From assembly GCA_905211505.1 (NCBI GenBank), contig CAJMAX010000001.1, positions 23,301 through 87,300 on the forward strand: DNA of 64,000 nucleotides, in the 5' to 3' direction. Made by a program: the position numbers and the translations under genes. The stretch comes from an uncultured bacterium (GTDB taxonomy: Bacteria; Cyanobacteriota; Vampirovibrionia; Gastranaerophilales; Gastranaerophilaceae). This document shows positions 53,426-62,405 of this stretch, piece after piece. Numbering within the stretch: the first letter of the stretch is position 1; every line of letters begins with the position of its first letter. The notes under the pieces are model-generated. The model made no database searches. It was given only the letters and a program-made list of their open reading frames with translations, and was not told the DNA's origin.

Positions 53426-55815
53426 ATATCCAATCCTGTGAACATCTCAAGAGAAGTTACATTTTTAAGTACAGGAAAATCTTCTATATTGTGGTTTTTT
53501 ACAAAGTCAATTGCTTCATTTCTTGCAATTTCTAAGATTTTAGCATCTCGTACAATATCTGAAATTATTAAATCCGGAAGTCCTGATTGACGGGTTCCTA
53601 AAAATTCTCCTGGGCCGCGGAGCTGCAAATCTTTTTCTGCAATAATAAAACCGTCATTTGTTTCCGTCATTATTCCGAGGCGCTCTCGTGTTTCTTGTGA
53701 ACGTGAAGATGTTATTAAAATGCAATATGATTGAAGACTATTTCTCCCTACGCGACCTCTTAACTGGTGAAGTTGGGACAGTCCGAATCTTTCTGCGTTC
53801 TCAATTACCATAACGGTTGCGTTTGGAACATCCACTCCGACTTCCACTACTGTTGTTGAGACAAGAATGTCATATTTACCTGCTTTAAAGTCTTTCATAA
53901 CTTCATCTTTTTCATCATTTTTGAGTTTTCCGTGCAAAAGTCCGATTTTAAATTGTGGAAAGACTTCTGCTTGTAGTTTTTCTGCTTCAATTGTTGCGGC
54001 TTTAGCCGACAGTGTTTCGCTTTCATCAATTAAAGGATAAACAACATAAGCCTGTCTTCCTGATTCTACTTCTTTTTTTATTAAATCCCAAACTTGTTTG
54101 TGCGAACCTGTTAATATTGTTTTTATTGGTTTTCGTCCTTTTGGAAGTTCATTAATTACTGTTAAATCAAGGTCTCCATGGACTGTCAATGCCAGAGTTC
54201 TTGGTATTGGGGTTGCTGTCATTGTAAGTATTTGCGGATTTTGTGATTTTTTCTTCAGGACATTTCTTTGTTTTACTCCAAATCTATGTTGCTCATCAAC
54301 AACAATTGCGCCTAGATTGTTAAATTCTACATTTTCTTGTATAAGTGCGTGAGTTCCTACAGCAATATGGGTTTGACCGTTTTTTAAATCTGTTTCAAAT
54401 TTCTGTCGAATTCTTTTTCCGTGGCTTCCTAAAAATAGACCAACACTAAGTCCCATTGGGGTTAGCCATTGTACCAGATTGTTGTAGTGTTGTTGAGCAA
54501 GGATTTCTGTAGGTGCCATCAGAGCTCCCTGATAGCCGTTTTCAATAGCTGCAAGAAGCATTATTGTTGCTACAACAGTTTTACCGCTGCCAACATCCCC
54601 TTGTAATAATCTTTGCATCGGAGCATCAGAATTCATATCCTGTAAAATTTCATTTATTGCTTGTTTTTGTCCTGAAGTTAATTCAAAGGGCAGTGCGTTA
54701 ATAAATTTTTGCACTAAACCGTCTTTATGCACTTGTAAGGCATAAGAGGTGGTATTTTTTGCTGTTGTTTCTCGTAATCTTATAAGTTTTAATTGAATTA
54801 GGAATAACTCTTCAAAAATAAGTGAGAATCTGGCATGTTCCAGAGCATCCATGGTTTCCGGGAAGTGGATTTGTTTTACTGCTTCTTTTTTATTCATAAT
54901 TCCTAGACGTTCTCTGATAAAGTCCGGAATTATATTTTTTATGTCGTTTTTATAAAGTTCAATCGCATTAAAAATGGCTTTTCGCAGAGTTTTTATGCTT
55001 AAATCTTCGCAAACGGTATAAATCGGAACAATTCTTGCAATGTTCAAGTTTGAATCAGGATTATCTAAAAATTCTCCTGTCATAATTGAATATGTCGGTT
55101 TATCCATTGTTAAAAGGCCTGTGTAATTATTCCTTTTAACTACTCCGGATACCATAATTCCGGCATTAACAGGAAATTGGGCTTTCATTCGTTCTAAAAG
55201 ATATCTGTTCCCTTTTGCGTTGAAAAAGCTGAGTTCAAATCTTCCGCTTTCGTCTGCTATCATTACCTTTGTAACCGATAAGTTATTTTTTGTATTGAAA
55301 GATGAAACGGATTTTATGTAACCGAAAACAGTTGTTGTTTGTCCTTCTTGCAATTTTTTTATAAGAGTTCTTGATGAGTAGTCAATATGTTTTTTAGGAA
55401 AATACATCATCAAATCTTGAGCTGTAAAAATTCCTAGTTTGTTGAGTTTATATGCAACTTTGGGGCCTACACCTTTTATGTACATAACATCAACTTCGGA
55501 TGGATGTTTTTGTCTTTGAAGCTGCATTGTTTCTTCTTCTTTTTTCTCCGCTGCTTCCTGTTGAATATCTGTTTTTATAACTTTTATCAAATGTTCAATG
55601 GATTTTCTGCGTTCAGGAACTGATGCATAAGGATATATTTCAAATGCTTCTATTACAACAGCCCAGCGAGGATTTTTTTTAGATTTCTTATAATTTCTTT
55701 GAGCTTCTTTTTTTATAAAGCTTGAGAACTTTTGCGTTTTTCCATGGATATCAATGTAGCGATATTTTATTTCGATATCTATAGCCGCTTTAATTTTGTC
55801 TAAGTTCTCAATCAT
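53422..55815 (-). CDS. recG: ATP-dependent DNA helicase RecG
   Basis: A 797-residue fork-reversal helicase. The wedge (OB-fold) domain starts near residue 110 after a 100-residue N-terminal extension rich in Lys and Glu, as in cyanobacterial RecG. Motor motifs are LLQGDVGSGKTVVA (Walker A), VVDEQHRFGV (DEQH box), MTATPIPRTLA and GRVGRNSLQSYCIL, ending with a TRQSGLPDL region. Appears complete. Its start has no strong ribosome binding site. Confidence 0.95.
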   Translation of the reverse strand: MIENLDKIKAAIDIEIKYRYIDIHGKTQKFSSFIKKEAQRNYKKSKKNPRWAVVIEAFEIYPYASVPERRKSIEHLIKVIKTDIQQEAAEKKEEETMQLQRQKHPSEVDVMYIKGVGPKVAYKLNKLGIFTAQDLMMYFPKKHIDYSSRTLIKKLQEGQTTTVFGYIKSVSSFNTKNNLSVTKVMIADESGRFELSFFNAKGNRYLLERMKAQFPVNAGIMVSGVVKRNNYTGLLTMDKPTYSIMTGEFLDNPDSNLNIARIVPIYTVCEDLSIKTLRKAIFNAIELYKNDIKNIIPDFIRERLGIMNKKEAVKQIHFPETMDALEHARFSLIFEELFLIQLKLIRLRETTAKNTTSYALQVHKDGLVQKFINALPFELTSGQKQAINEILQDMNSDAPMQRLLQGDVGSGKTVVATIMLLAAIENGYQGALMAPTEILAQQHYNNLVQWLTPMGLSVGLFLGSHGKRIRQKFETDLKNGQTHIAVGTHALIQENVEFNNLGAIVVDEQHRFGVKQRNVLKKKSQNPQILTMTATPIPRTLALTVHGDLDLTVINELPKGRKPIKTILTGSHKQVWDLIKKEVESGRQAYVVYPLIDESETLSAKAATIEAEKLQAEVFPQFKIGLLHGKLKNDEKDEVMKDFKAGKYDILVSTTVVEVGVDVPNATVMVIENAERFGLSQLHQLRGRVGRNSLQSYCILITSSRSQETRERLGIMTETNDGFIIAEKDLQLRGPGEFLGTRQSGLPDLIISDIVRDAKILEIARNEAIDFVKNHNIEDFPVLKNVTSLEMFTGLDI

Positions 55816-55904
55816 ATATTTTATATTACATTAAGATTAATTTGAAAACAAATAGTAATATTTATGCAATTTTTTAATGGTTAACCCATCTTGTAATTTA
55901 TTAG

Positions 55905-56007
55905 ATTCCGAACCGAGTTTGGAATGACTGATTCTTCTGCACGGAGATTGTTGTCAAATAGTTATCCTCACCCGACTGCCTGTCATCCTGAACTTGGTTC
56001 AGGCTCC
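55905..56007. repeat. Two palindromic repeats between recG and the LysM gene
   Basis: ATTCCGAACCGAGTTTGGAAT lies at 55905-55925 (one mismatch in the stem), and TGTCATCCTGAACTTGGTTCAGG... at 55981-56007, the same two families found at 42.2 kb. Between them CCTCACCCGACTG resembles the tract before 35400 in reverse. The remaining bases of the 276-base gap 55816-56091 hold no gene. Confidence 0.65.
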
Positions 56008-56091
56008 TCGGTCGAAGTTTTATAACCAATATATTCCGAAATTTCTGGTAGGAACAGAAAATTGAGTTTCTTTATCCTGTATTTAGAAATA

Positions 56092-56961
56092 TTATTTTAA
56101 ATTTTCATCCAGATATTTCTGTAGTCCTTTGACTAATTCTTGATACTGTTTTTGTTCTATTTTATCAATAGTTGTGTATATTCCAAAAGAATTTGGTCTT
56201 TTTAATTGCCCTTTTTTATCAACTTCAAAATCAAATCGAGTACTGTAGATATCGGTTCCTGGAGAGTTGTAAACTACATTGTCGAATTTGCCGTTCTTAT
56301 CAGCCCTTATTAACAGCATAGCTTCAGTTTTACCATATCTTTTGTTATTATCTTTTTTGGTAAGAATAATGCCTGTTGGTTTACTTCCTATTGTGTAAGA
56401 TTTTTCAATAATTAGTTGGCTATTTGGATTGTTTAATAATTTTGTCCAATACTGAGCGCCGTATTTCCCAAAATCTGAGTATAATTTATTATCAATATTA
56501 TTTATATGTTTAGATTTATATAATTGTTTTTCTGTGTATGTTGCATGAGGGTTTGGCGGTGTAAGTATTTCCTTTATTTTTTTTGGAGACTCTTGAATAT
56601 CTTTTACTGAGTTGTCTGTTTTTATAGGCTTTGCAATACTATTATTAGGCGTTTTACTGATCTTTTTATTTGAGTTTGGTTTTTCTGTGTAAACAGGTAT
56701 GTATATTACATCATTTATTTTAATGTCATTTGCAGCTTCAATAGTTTCTTTCTTATTTAACTTTGCAATAGAATACATCATATCTGAAATTTCAGCATTT
56801 GATGCATTTTTATTTTTTATTTGTTGTTTTGCAATGTTCCAGAGATTATCTCCTTTTTTTACAGTGTATGCAACTTTGTTGTTTGAATTTGGATTTGATG
56901 CAGAATATTGTTTTGTATAATATGCCCGAGTTTCAGGTGTAGAATTCACAAATATTTCCAT
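56092..56961 (-). CDS. LysM-domain protein without signal peptide
   Basis: A 289-residue protein with one LysM domain (about residues 30-82: YTVKKGDNLWNIAKQQI ... DVIYIPVY), which binds N-acetylglucosamine polymers such as peptidoglycan. A Lys/Asn/Pro-rich linker joins it to an unrecognised C-terminal domain of about 140 residues (GKYGAQYWTKLL, LIRADKNGKFDNVVYN). No signal peptide or membrane segment precedes LysM, so export would need an unusual route (such as lysis or the flagellar pathway) or the start lies elsewhere. Confidence 0.75.
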   Translation of the reverse strand: MEIFVNSTPETRAYYTKQYSASNPNSNNKVAYTVKKGDNLWNIAKQQIKNKNASNAEISDMMYSIAKLNKKETIEAANDIKINDVIYIPVYTEKPNSNKKISKTPNNSIAKPIKTDNSVKDIQESPKKIKEILTPPNPHATYTEKQLYKSKHINNIDNKLYSDFGKYGAQYWTKLLNNPNSQLIIEKSYTIGSKPTGIILTKKDNNKRYGKTEAMLLIRADKNGKFDNVVYNSPGTDIYSTRFDFEVDKKGQLKRPNSFGIYTTIDKIEQKQYQELVKGLQKYLDENLK

Positions 56962-57025
56962 AATATCCTCCTATATTTTTCTTGATAAAATTCCCCGTGT
57001 TTATATAAAAACATTTTGAATGCAA

Positions 57026-57056
57026 AAATTGCCTTAATTATTGATCAAGGCAATTT
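57026..57056 (-). terminator. Intrinsic terminator of the 57088-57498 gene
   Basis: AAATTGCCTT (57026-57035) pairs with AAGGCAATTT (57047-57056). On the minus strand a T5 run follows the hairpin. Confidence 0.75.
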
Positions 57057-57087
57057 AATTAGCGTGAAATCTTTAATATTTTTGTAT

Positions 57088-57498
57088 TTATTTGGAAATA
57101 ACAACCTTTTTATACATCTTATTATGAGGTGCATTATTTCCAAGTTTTATAATTTTATCAAGTGCGAATTTAAGCGGGTTTATTTTATTTTCGCTTGTAA
57201 ATTCTGTTGTTTTTACAATTTCATAATCATCTAATGAATATGCAATATTAATGTTTTTTTTCGGGCAGTATTTGGTAAAACTTACAATGTAATTCCCGTT
57301 TTCTTTTTCTGAGATGTCCATTTTTAATCTGGTTTGCAGGTAAGATGCATCTATGTTTTTTCTAGCCTGATTAAGTTTGTCAAATTTGTTATGTTCAAGT
57401 GCATAATCAGCAACCATTTTTAGACTTTCACTGTGTAAAAATTTTGCTTGAAAACTCGTATGATATGCAGGGTGATGTATATTATTTTGTATTTTCAT
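57088..57498 (-). CDS. Hypothetical protein with SFQAKF-type leader
   Basis: A 136-residue soluble protein of no family I know. The first 20 residues (MKIQNNIHHPAYHTSFQAKF) form a short leader followed by two helices and then beta-strands (YIVSFTKYCPK, INIAYSLDDYEIVKTTEF). The ATG follows an AAGGAA sequence. It has its own terminator and lies between the LysM gene and ruvB on the minus strand. The leader ends in a motif similar to that of the protein at 189-986. Confidence 0.65.
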   Translation of the reverse strand: MKIQNNIHHPAYHTSFQAKFLHSESLKMVADYALEHNKFDKLNQARKNIDASYLQTRLKMDISEKENGNYIVSFTKYCPKKNINIAYSLDDYEIVKTTEFTSENKINPLKFALDKIIKLGNNAPHNKMYKKVVISK

Positions 57499-57561
57499 TT
57501 TATTCCTTTATTTTTCTGTTCTGTTTTATATAAAATTTATGATAAAATTTTTTGCTGTTTT

Positions 57562-58632
57562 TTAAAATAAACTTTGCTGATTCGAAGCAGCAGACGTTTT
57601 GTAACCGAGATGTCTGTATGTTGCAGGGGAAACTTTTCTGCCACGCGGGGTTCTCTGAAGCAAGCCAGCTTGCAGTAAAAATGGTTCACAAACATCTTCA
57701 ATAGTTCTTACATCTTCGCCTATAGCTGCAGCTATTGTTTCAATTCCTACAGGGCCGCCGTCGTATTTTTCAATAATAAGTTTTAAAAGATTTCGGTCTG
57801 TGGAGTCAAGTCCAAATTCATCAATTTTTAAAATATCAAGTGATTTATTGGCAACATCCTGAGTAATTTTTCCATCATGTTTAACTAATGCGTAATCGCT
57901 AACTCTTTTAATCAGGCGGTTTGCAATACGAGGAGTTCCTCTTGAGCGACGTGCAATAGCAAGTGCTCCATCATTATCTATTTCAATATTTAAAATTCCG
58001 GCAGTTCTCTTTATAACTTGTGATAGTTCTGCGTCTGTATAGAATTCAAGGCGGTGAATAATCCCAAATCTATCTCTTAATGGTCCTGAAAGTTCTCCGG
58101 CTTTTGTTGTTGCACCTATCAGTGTGAATTTAGGTAACGGAACTCTAAGAGTTTTGACTGTTTGACTTTTTCCGGTTGTCATATCAAGGTAAAAGTCTTC
58201 CATGGCTGGGTATAAGATTTCTTCTGCCACTTTATTTAGTCGGTGGATTTCGTCAATAAATAGGATTTCTCCGCCCTGCAGAGACATTAAAATTCCGATT
58301 ATATCTCTCGGTCTTTCAAGTGCTGGTGCCGATGTGATTTTTATTTCAACCCCCATTTCTTGAGCAATAACACCTGCCAGTGTCGTTTTTCCTAATCCCG
58401 GTGGCCCGTAAAAAAGTAAGTGGTCAAGGGGCTTTTCTCTTCGTTTTGCAGCTTCAATAGTGATTTTTAGAGTATCTTTTAGTGCACTTTGTCCGATATA
58501 TGTATCAAAGGATTTTGGGCGAATGCAATTTTCAAAATTCCTGTCGCATTCAACAGCTTCAGGTTTTACAACCGGATTTTTTGTGTGAACTCTTTGCTGT
58601 TCAAAATCATTATTGTCTGAAATAATACTCAT
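57562..58632 (-). CDS. ruvB: Holliday junction branch migration helicase RuvB
   Basis: AAA+ motor that, with RuvA, moves Holliday junctions. The 356-residue protein shows Walker A GPPGLGKT (76-83), Walker B LFIDEIHRL, sensor 1 IGATTKAG, sensor 2 with RSRGTPRIANRL and the C-terminal winged helix (ETIAAAIGEDVRTIEDVCEPFLLQ, RTPRGRK). Complete. AGAGGGTGGA precedes the ATG. ruvA and ruvC are not in the window. Confidence 0.97.
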   Translation of the reverse strand: MSIISDNNDFEQQRVHTKNPVVKPEAVECDRNFENCIRPKSFDTYIGQSALKDTLKITIEAAKRREKPLDHLLFYGPPGLGKTTLAGVIAQEMGVEIKITSAPALERPRDIIGILMSLQGGEILFIDEIHRLNKVAEEILYPAMEDFYLDMTTGKSQTVKTLRVPLPKFTLIGATTKAGELSGPLRDRFGIIHRLEFYTDAELSQVIKRTAGILNIEIDNDGALAIARRSRGTPRIANRLIKRVSDYALVKHDGKITQDVANKSLDILKIDEFGLDSTDRNLLKLIIEKYDGGPVGIETIAAAIGEDVRTIEDVCEPFLLQAGLLQRTPRGRKVSPATYRHLGYKTSAASNQQSLF

Positions 58633-58751
58633 TCCACCCTCTTTATAATTTTATCATATCATAAATTTATTGTATTTAAAAATTGCAGATTGAAAATATG
58701 AATTTTTACTCTAATATCGTCTGTTTGAATTAGTTTAAAAAGGTTGTAGTA

Positions 58752-58766
58752 TGCTATAATTCCATT
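58752..58766 (+). promoter_or_regulatory. Extended -10 promoter of the zinc-ribbon/TPR gene, leaderless
   Basis: TGCTATAAT (TG at 58752-58753, TATAAT at 58755-58760) is followed by 6 bases and the ATG at 58767. No ribosome binding site is present. Confidence 0.6.
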
Positions 58767-61700
58767 ATGGAATGTCCAAAGTGCGGAGCTGAAATTGATA
58801 AAAATGCGATGGTGTGCCCTAATTGTAAAAAGGTGCTTAAAATCATCTGCCCTGTTTGTCGTACTGTAAACACAAAAAATACCTGTCGTAAATGTGGTGA
58901 AATTTTAGTAACAAAATGTGCTAAATGTGGAAAAATAAATCTTACTAAAAATTCTAAATGTGTAAAATGTGGTTATCCAACAGAAATTAGCGCGGTTCAA
59001 GGTGAATCTAATACAGAATCTTTTGCGGTATTAAAAATCGAATTTCCTAATAGTGATGTAGTTAAGGCAAAATTAGGCTCAAATCAGTTATTTACAAAGT
59101 TTAAAGCAAATTTGGATAATCTTATTGCCGGGTATTTACAATCCTTGGATGTAAGACGTCAAATTCTTAAGGGCGGGATTTATGTTATACGTTTTAACAA
59201 GGTTTATACAATGTCTGCTTCTGCTAATTCCGCAATAATGTCAACTATTGAAATTTTGAATTTGATTACAAAATTGAATGTAAAACTTTTGAAAAGAAAA
59301 GATGTTGCTTTAAAATGTAATTTTACGATTATGAAAAGGGATGCTGATAAGAATCCTTATGATATTGATACCGGATTTCAGGCGAATATGGTTTATCAAA
59401 ACACCAATAAAGATATGAAAGCGCTGGATTCTTTTCAGGTAATAACGGATGAAGATTTTTATGAATTTTATCATGAACGCTATAAGATGGATGCTTTAAA
59501 CTCTGCTCTTGTAAACGGGAAAATGAAACAGTTTTATGAAATAAATTTAAAAGAGTTTATCAAAATTAATGAGTTTTTGCAAAGTGAGGCCGAGCACGAA
59601 CAAATTTCTGATGATAATGAAGTTCCTCATTTTGTACAAACTCTTTTAACGGAACAGGAGCAGATTACCAGAGCAGCATTAGATGAAGAAAATCTTTTGG
59701 CTGATGATGATTTGTATGATATTGATATGATTAATTTTGATGAAATTAATTGCGCATTTTATACAACTGAAAATGTAAAAGTTCTGGATAATGTTATTGA
59801 GGTGTTGCAAGAAATTCCAAAGGGTATTCTAGCAATAAAGGCTTCAAATATGTATCAGCCTTATACTTTGAAATTGTTGTCTGCCGTCGATGAGCTGGGT
59901 GTGTACAGTAACGTGATACCTGTAACCTGTCATGATGATATGAAGTATTCTCCATATTCGTTTTTCAGGGATTTAGTATCCTCTATATTTGACTATACGG
60001 TGTCTCAAAAATTATTTGATACAAATGATTTTTCGATGTTTAAAAATATAGATACATCAGGGTTGGTAAAAGATTTGGTTACCCTGACACAGCGTGATAT
60101 GAATAATCTTGATGATACCAGAGATAATTATTTCCAAGTTTTTTTATCTTTGCTGCAGGCAATTCCGGATTCTCTGATTTATATTGAAAATTTTGAAAAA
60201 ATAGACTCCAGTTCTATGTATGTTTTAGAGCAGTTATTTGAACATTTCGAGGAACTGAATATAAGTTATTTGATTTCTTATGATAAAGAGTTTTCACTTC
60301 ACAAACAGGCTCATTTTCTTCTTTCAAGACCATATTATACAGAAATTACATTAAAACCGACTCCTTTTAATGATATTATAGAGTCTGATAAAGATTTTTA
60401 TAAAAATATTATGACAGATTTTTACTTCCAGCGTATAGCTAAATATGCATGCGGAAGTACTCTGTTTTTAGATTTTGCGATTCAATATCTTTTAGAATCC
60501 GGTGTTTATTCATATACAGAATATTCAATAGTTATGGTTAATCCAAAAACGATTATTATACCATCTAATTTGAGTAAATTGATGAAGCGAAGATTGAATC
60601 TGTTAAAAGATGATAAGAGAGCTGTAAAATTTTTGGCAATGGCAGTTTTGCTAGGAACAAGAGTAGATACTAAAACTCTTAATAGTTTCGGGTTTGCCAA
60701 TTGGAAAGCAATTGCAGATAAATTGTCCGAGATGGGTTATGTGTATTTTTATAATGATTGTATGTATTTCCCTAATTATAATCTTCTAAGGCAAAATATT
60801 CTTGAAGTTATTCGTTCTGAAGATATGAAAGTTATTGCTCAAGAGTTATTTAATGTTGCTTTTGTAGATAATATGCCTAGTCCGGTTAAAGCCTTTTTAT
60901 ATGAATTACTGGGTGAGCAGGAACAGGTTATTTTTGAATGGGAAAAGCTTGCGAATATAAATCTTTCAATGGGGGATTTTTCTTCTTACTTGAATTGTTC
61001 TGGTGAAATTTTAAAATGTCTGGATAAGTATTCTGATAGATGGTCGCCTGATGAGTTAGTAAAATACAAATTTTCTATATATGAAAATATTTCTAATAAT
61101 ATGTTTGAGTATGATCCGGAAAAAACCAGAGAAATTGCAGAAGAGACCTTATTAAGTTTACAAAATTCTTCTAATACTGCAAATTTTGTATCGTTATGTA
61201 CAAAAATGGTTCAAGGGTCAATGCAGCACGGAGATTATATGTATGCTCTAGGATTAACGCATAAGGTTTTGTCTGTAATGGACAAAGTTTCAATTGATCC
61301 GTCAGCACAGAATTTTGATTTGAATTTTCTTTTGATGTCGATGATTCATATCAAAATTTTATTTAATATCGGAGCTTATGATGATTGTCTAGATATCGGA
61401 TACAATGTTTTAAATGCATTAGATTCTCAGAAGATTGACAATATTAGATATACAATTATTTCAAAAGAAGAATTTAAGGCTTTGTTGATTGAATGTATTG
61501 CATATATTGCAATTGTTGATGTTGTATCTTTAAAAGAAGATGTTCGAGAATTTTTAGATATATCAAATAAACTGTTTAACTTTGTACCTAAAGAATATTC
61601 AATATTTGTGCAATTGCAAAATCTTATAAAGGGAGAAAAAGTTACTGTTTCTACTAATATGGGTGGCAGTAATGTATTTTCTGCAATGCTATATCATTTT

Positions 61701-62372
61701 ATGAGAGCGTTTATAAATTTCAAAGAGGATCCTGTAGCTTTTGCTCAAGATGTTTATAAAACGAAACTCATAGCAAAAGAAGCTTATATGTATAAATTTG
61801 AATTATTTGCGGATATGCTTATTGCTTATTCTTATATTCGTTTGAATTCGTATAAAAAGGCTTCGGCAATATTGTATCAGGTAATTAAAACGGCTAAAGA
61901 AAAAGGTATGAATTCAGTAATGCATGTTGCCTGGTATTTGATGAGTATTTTGAATATCCAAGAAGGTAAGTTTGATATTGCATATGGAATTCTTAATAAC
62001 TCCAATATTCAGATGGAAAAAGTCGGTGGTATAAGTGAATATCTTACAATGTTAAATAAAGTTAATATGTACAAAGTGTTGATGTGTACAGGCGCAAAAG
62101 AGCAGGCGCAAATTTGTATGAATCAAGCATCATATATTGTTCAAAAATACGGGTTAATTTTCAATTTAAATATTGACATCAAGCAGCTTATGTTAGAAAA
62201 TCAAAATAACAAAGGTTCTGAAGTTCAACAAATGCCTCAGGTGAACGTTGAAACTCCTATACCTCAGCAACAAAGTGTATCAGAAAAGGAAATTAGTCAG
62301 GAGCAATCCTCAGAATCCGGTTTTGATGAAAATGACGGGGATGTTGTTAATCCGGAAGACTTTTTCTCCTAA
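58767..62372 (+). CDS. Zinc-ribbon/TPR protein with degenerate cyclase- and ATPase-like domains
   Basis: A 1201-residue protein. Residues 1-70 contain six CxxC pairs (C3/6, 17/20, 28/31, 40/43, 51/54, 65/68), enough for three zinc ribbons. Residues about 88-270 have the order of a class III nucleotide cyclase (FAVLKIEF, GGIYVIRFN, long helix NSAIMSTIEILNLITKLN) but lack the metal-binding aspartates. Residues about 330-620 resemble an AAA/STAND ATPase: a Walker-B-like SLIYIENFEKID is kept, but the P-loop is replaced by IKASNMYQPYT. The C-terminal half (about 690-1150) is helical, TPR-like, and the tail is acidic. Zinc ribbon-cyclase-ATPase-TPR is a known signalling layout; here both enzyme domains look inactive. 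Its start is leaderless. Confidence 0.7.
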   Translation: MECPKCGAEIDKNAMVCPNCKKVLKIICPVCRTVNTKNTCRKCGEILVTKCAKCGKINLTKNSKCVKCGYPTEISAVQGESNTESFAVLKIEFPNSDVVKAKLGSNQLFTKFKANLDNLIAGYLQSLDVRRQILKGGIYVIRFNKVYTMSASANSAIMSTIEILNLITKLNVKLLKRKDVALKCNFTIMKRDADKNPYDIDTGFQANMVYQNTNKDMKALDSFQVITDEDFYEFYHERYKMDALNSALVNGKMKQFYEINLKEFIKINEFLQSEAEHEQISDDNEVPHFVQTLLTEQEQITRAALDEENLLADDDLYDIDMINFDEINCAFYTTENVKVLDNVIEVLQEIPKGILAIKASNMYQPYTLKLLSAVDELGVYSNVIPVTCHDDMKYSPYSFFRDLVSSIFDYTVSQKLFDTNDFSMFKNIDTSGLVKDLVTLTQRDMNNLDDTRDNYFQVFLSLLQAIPDSLIYIENFEKIDSSSMYVLEQLFEHFEELNISYLISYDKEFSLHKQAHFLLSRPYYTEITLKPTPFNDIIESDKDFYKNIMTDFYFQRIAKYACGSTLFLDFAIQYLLESGVYSYTEYSIVMVNPKTIIIPSNLSKLMKRRLNLLKDDKRAVKFLAMAVLLGTRVDTKTLNSFGFANWKAIADKLSEMGYVYFYNDCMYFPNYNLLRQNILEVIRSEDMKVIAQELFNVAFVDNMPSPVKAFLYELLGEQEQVIFEWEKLANINLSMGDFSSYLNCSGEILKCLDKYSDRWSPDELVKYKFSIYENISNNMFEYDPEKTREIAEETLLSLQNSSNTANFVSLCTKMVQGSMQHGDYMYALGLTHKVLSVMDKVSIDPSAQNFDLNFLLMSMIHIKILFNIGAYDDCLDIGYNVLNALDSQKIDNIRYTIISKEEFKALLIECIAYIAIVDVVSLKEDVREFLDISNKLFNFVPKEYSIFVQLQNLIKGEKVTVSTNMGGSNVFSAMLYHFMRAFINFKEDPVAFAQDVYKTKLIAKEAYMYKFELFADMLIAYSYIRLNSYKKASAILYQVIKTAKEKGMNSVMHVAWYLMSILNIQEGKFDIAYGILNNSNIQMEKVGGISEYLTMLNKVNMYKVLMCTGAKEQAQICMNQASYIVQKYGLIFNLNIDIKQLMLENQNNKGSEVQQMPQVNVETPIPQQQSVSEKEISQEQSSESGFDENDGDVVNPEDFFS

Positions 62373-62405
62373 TTAATCCGTTTAAGTTTTAGAAAGAGAG
62401 GAAAA

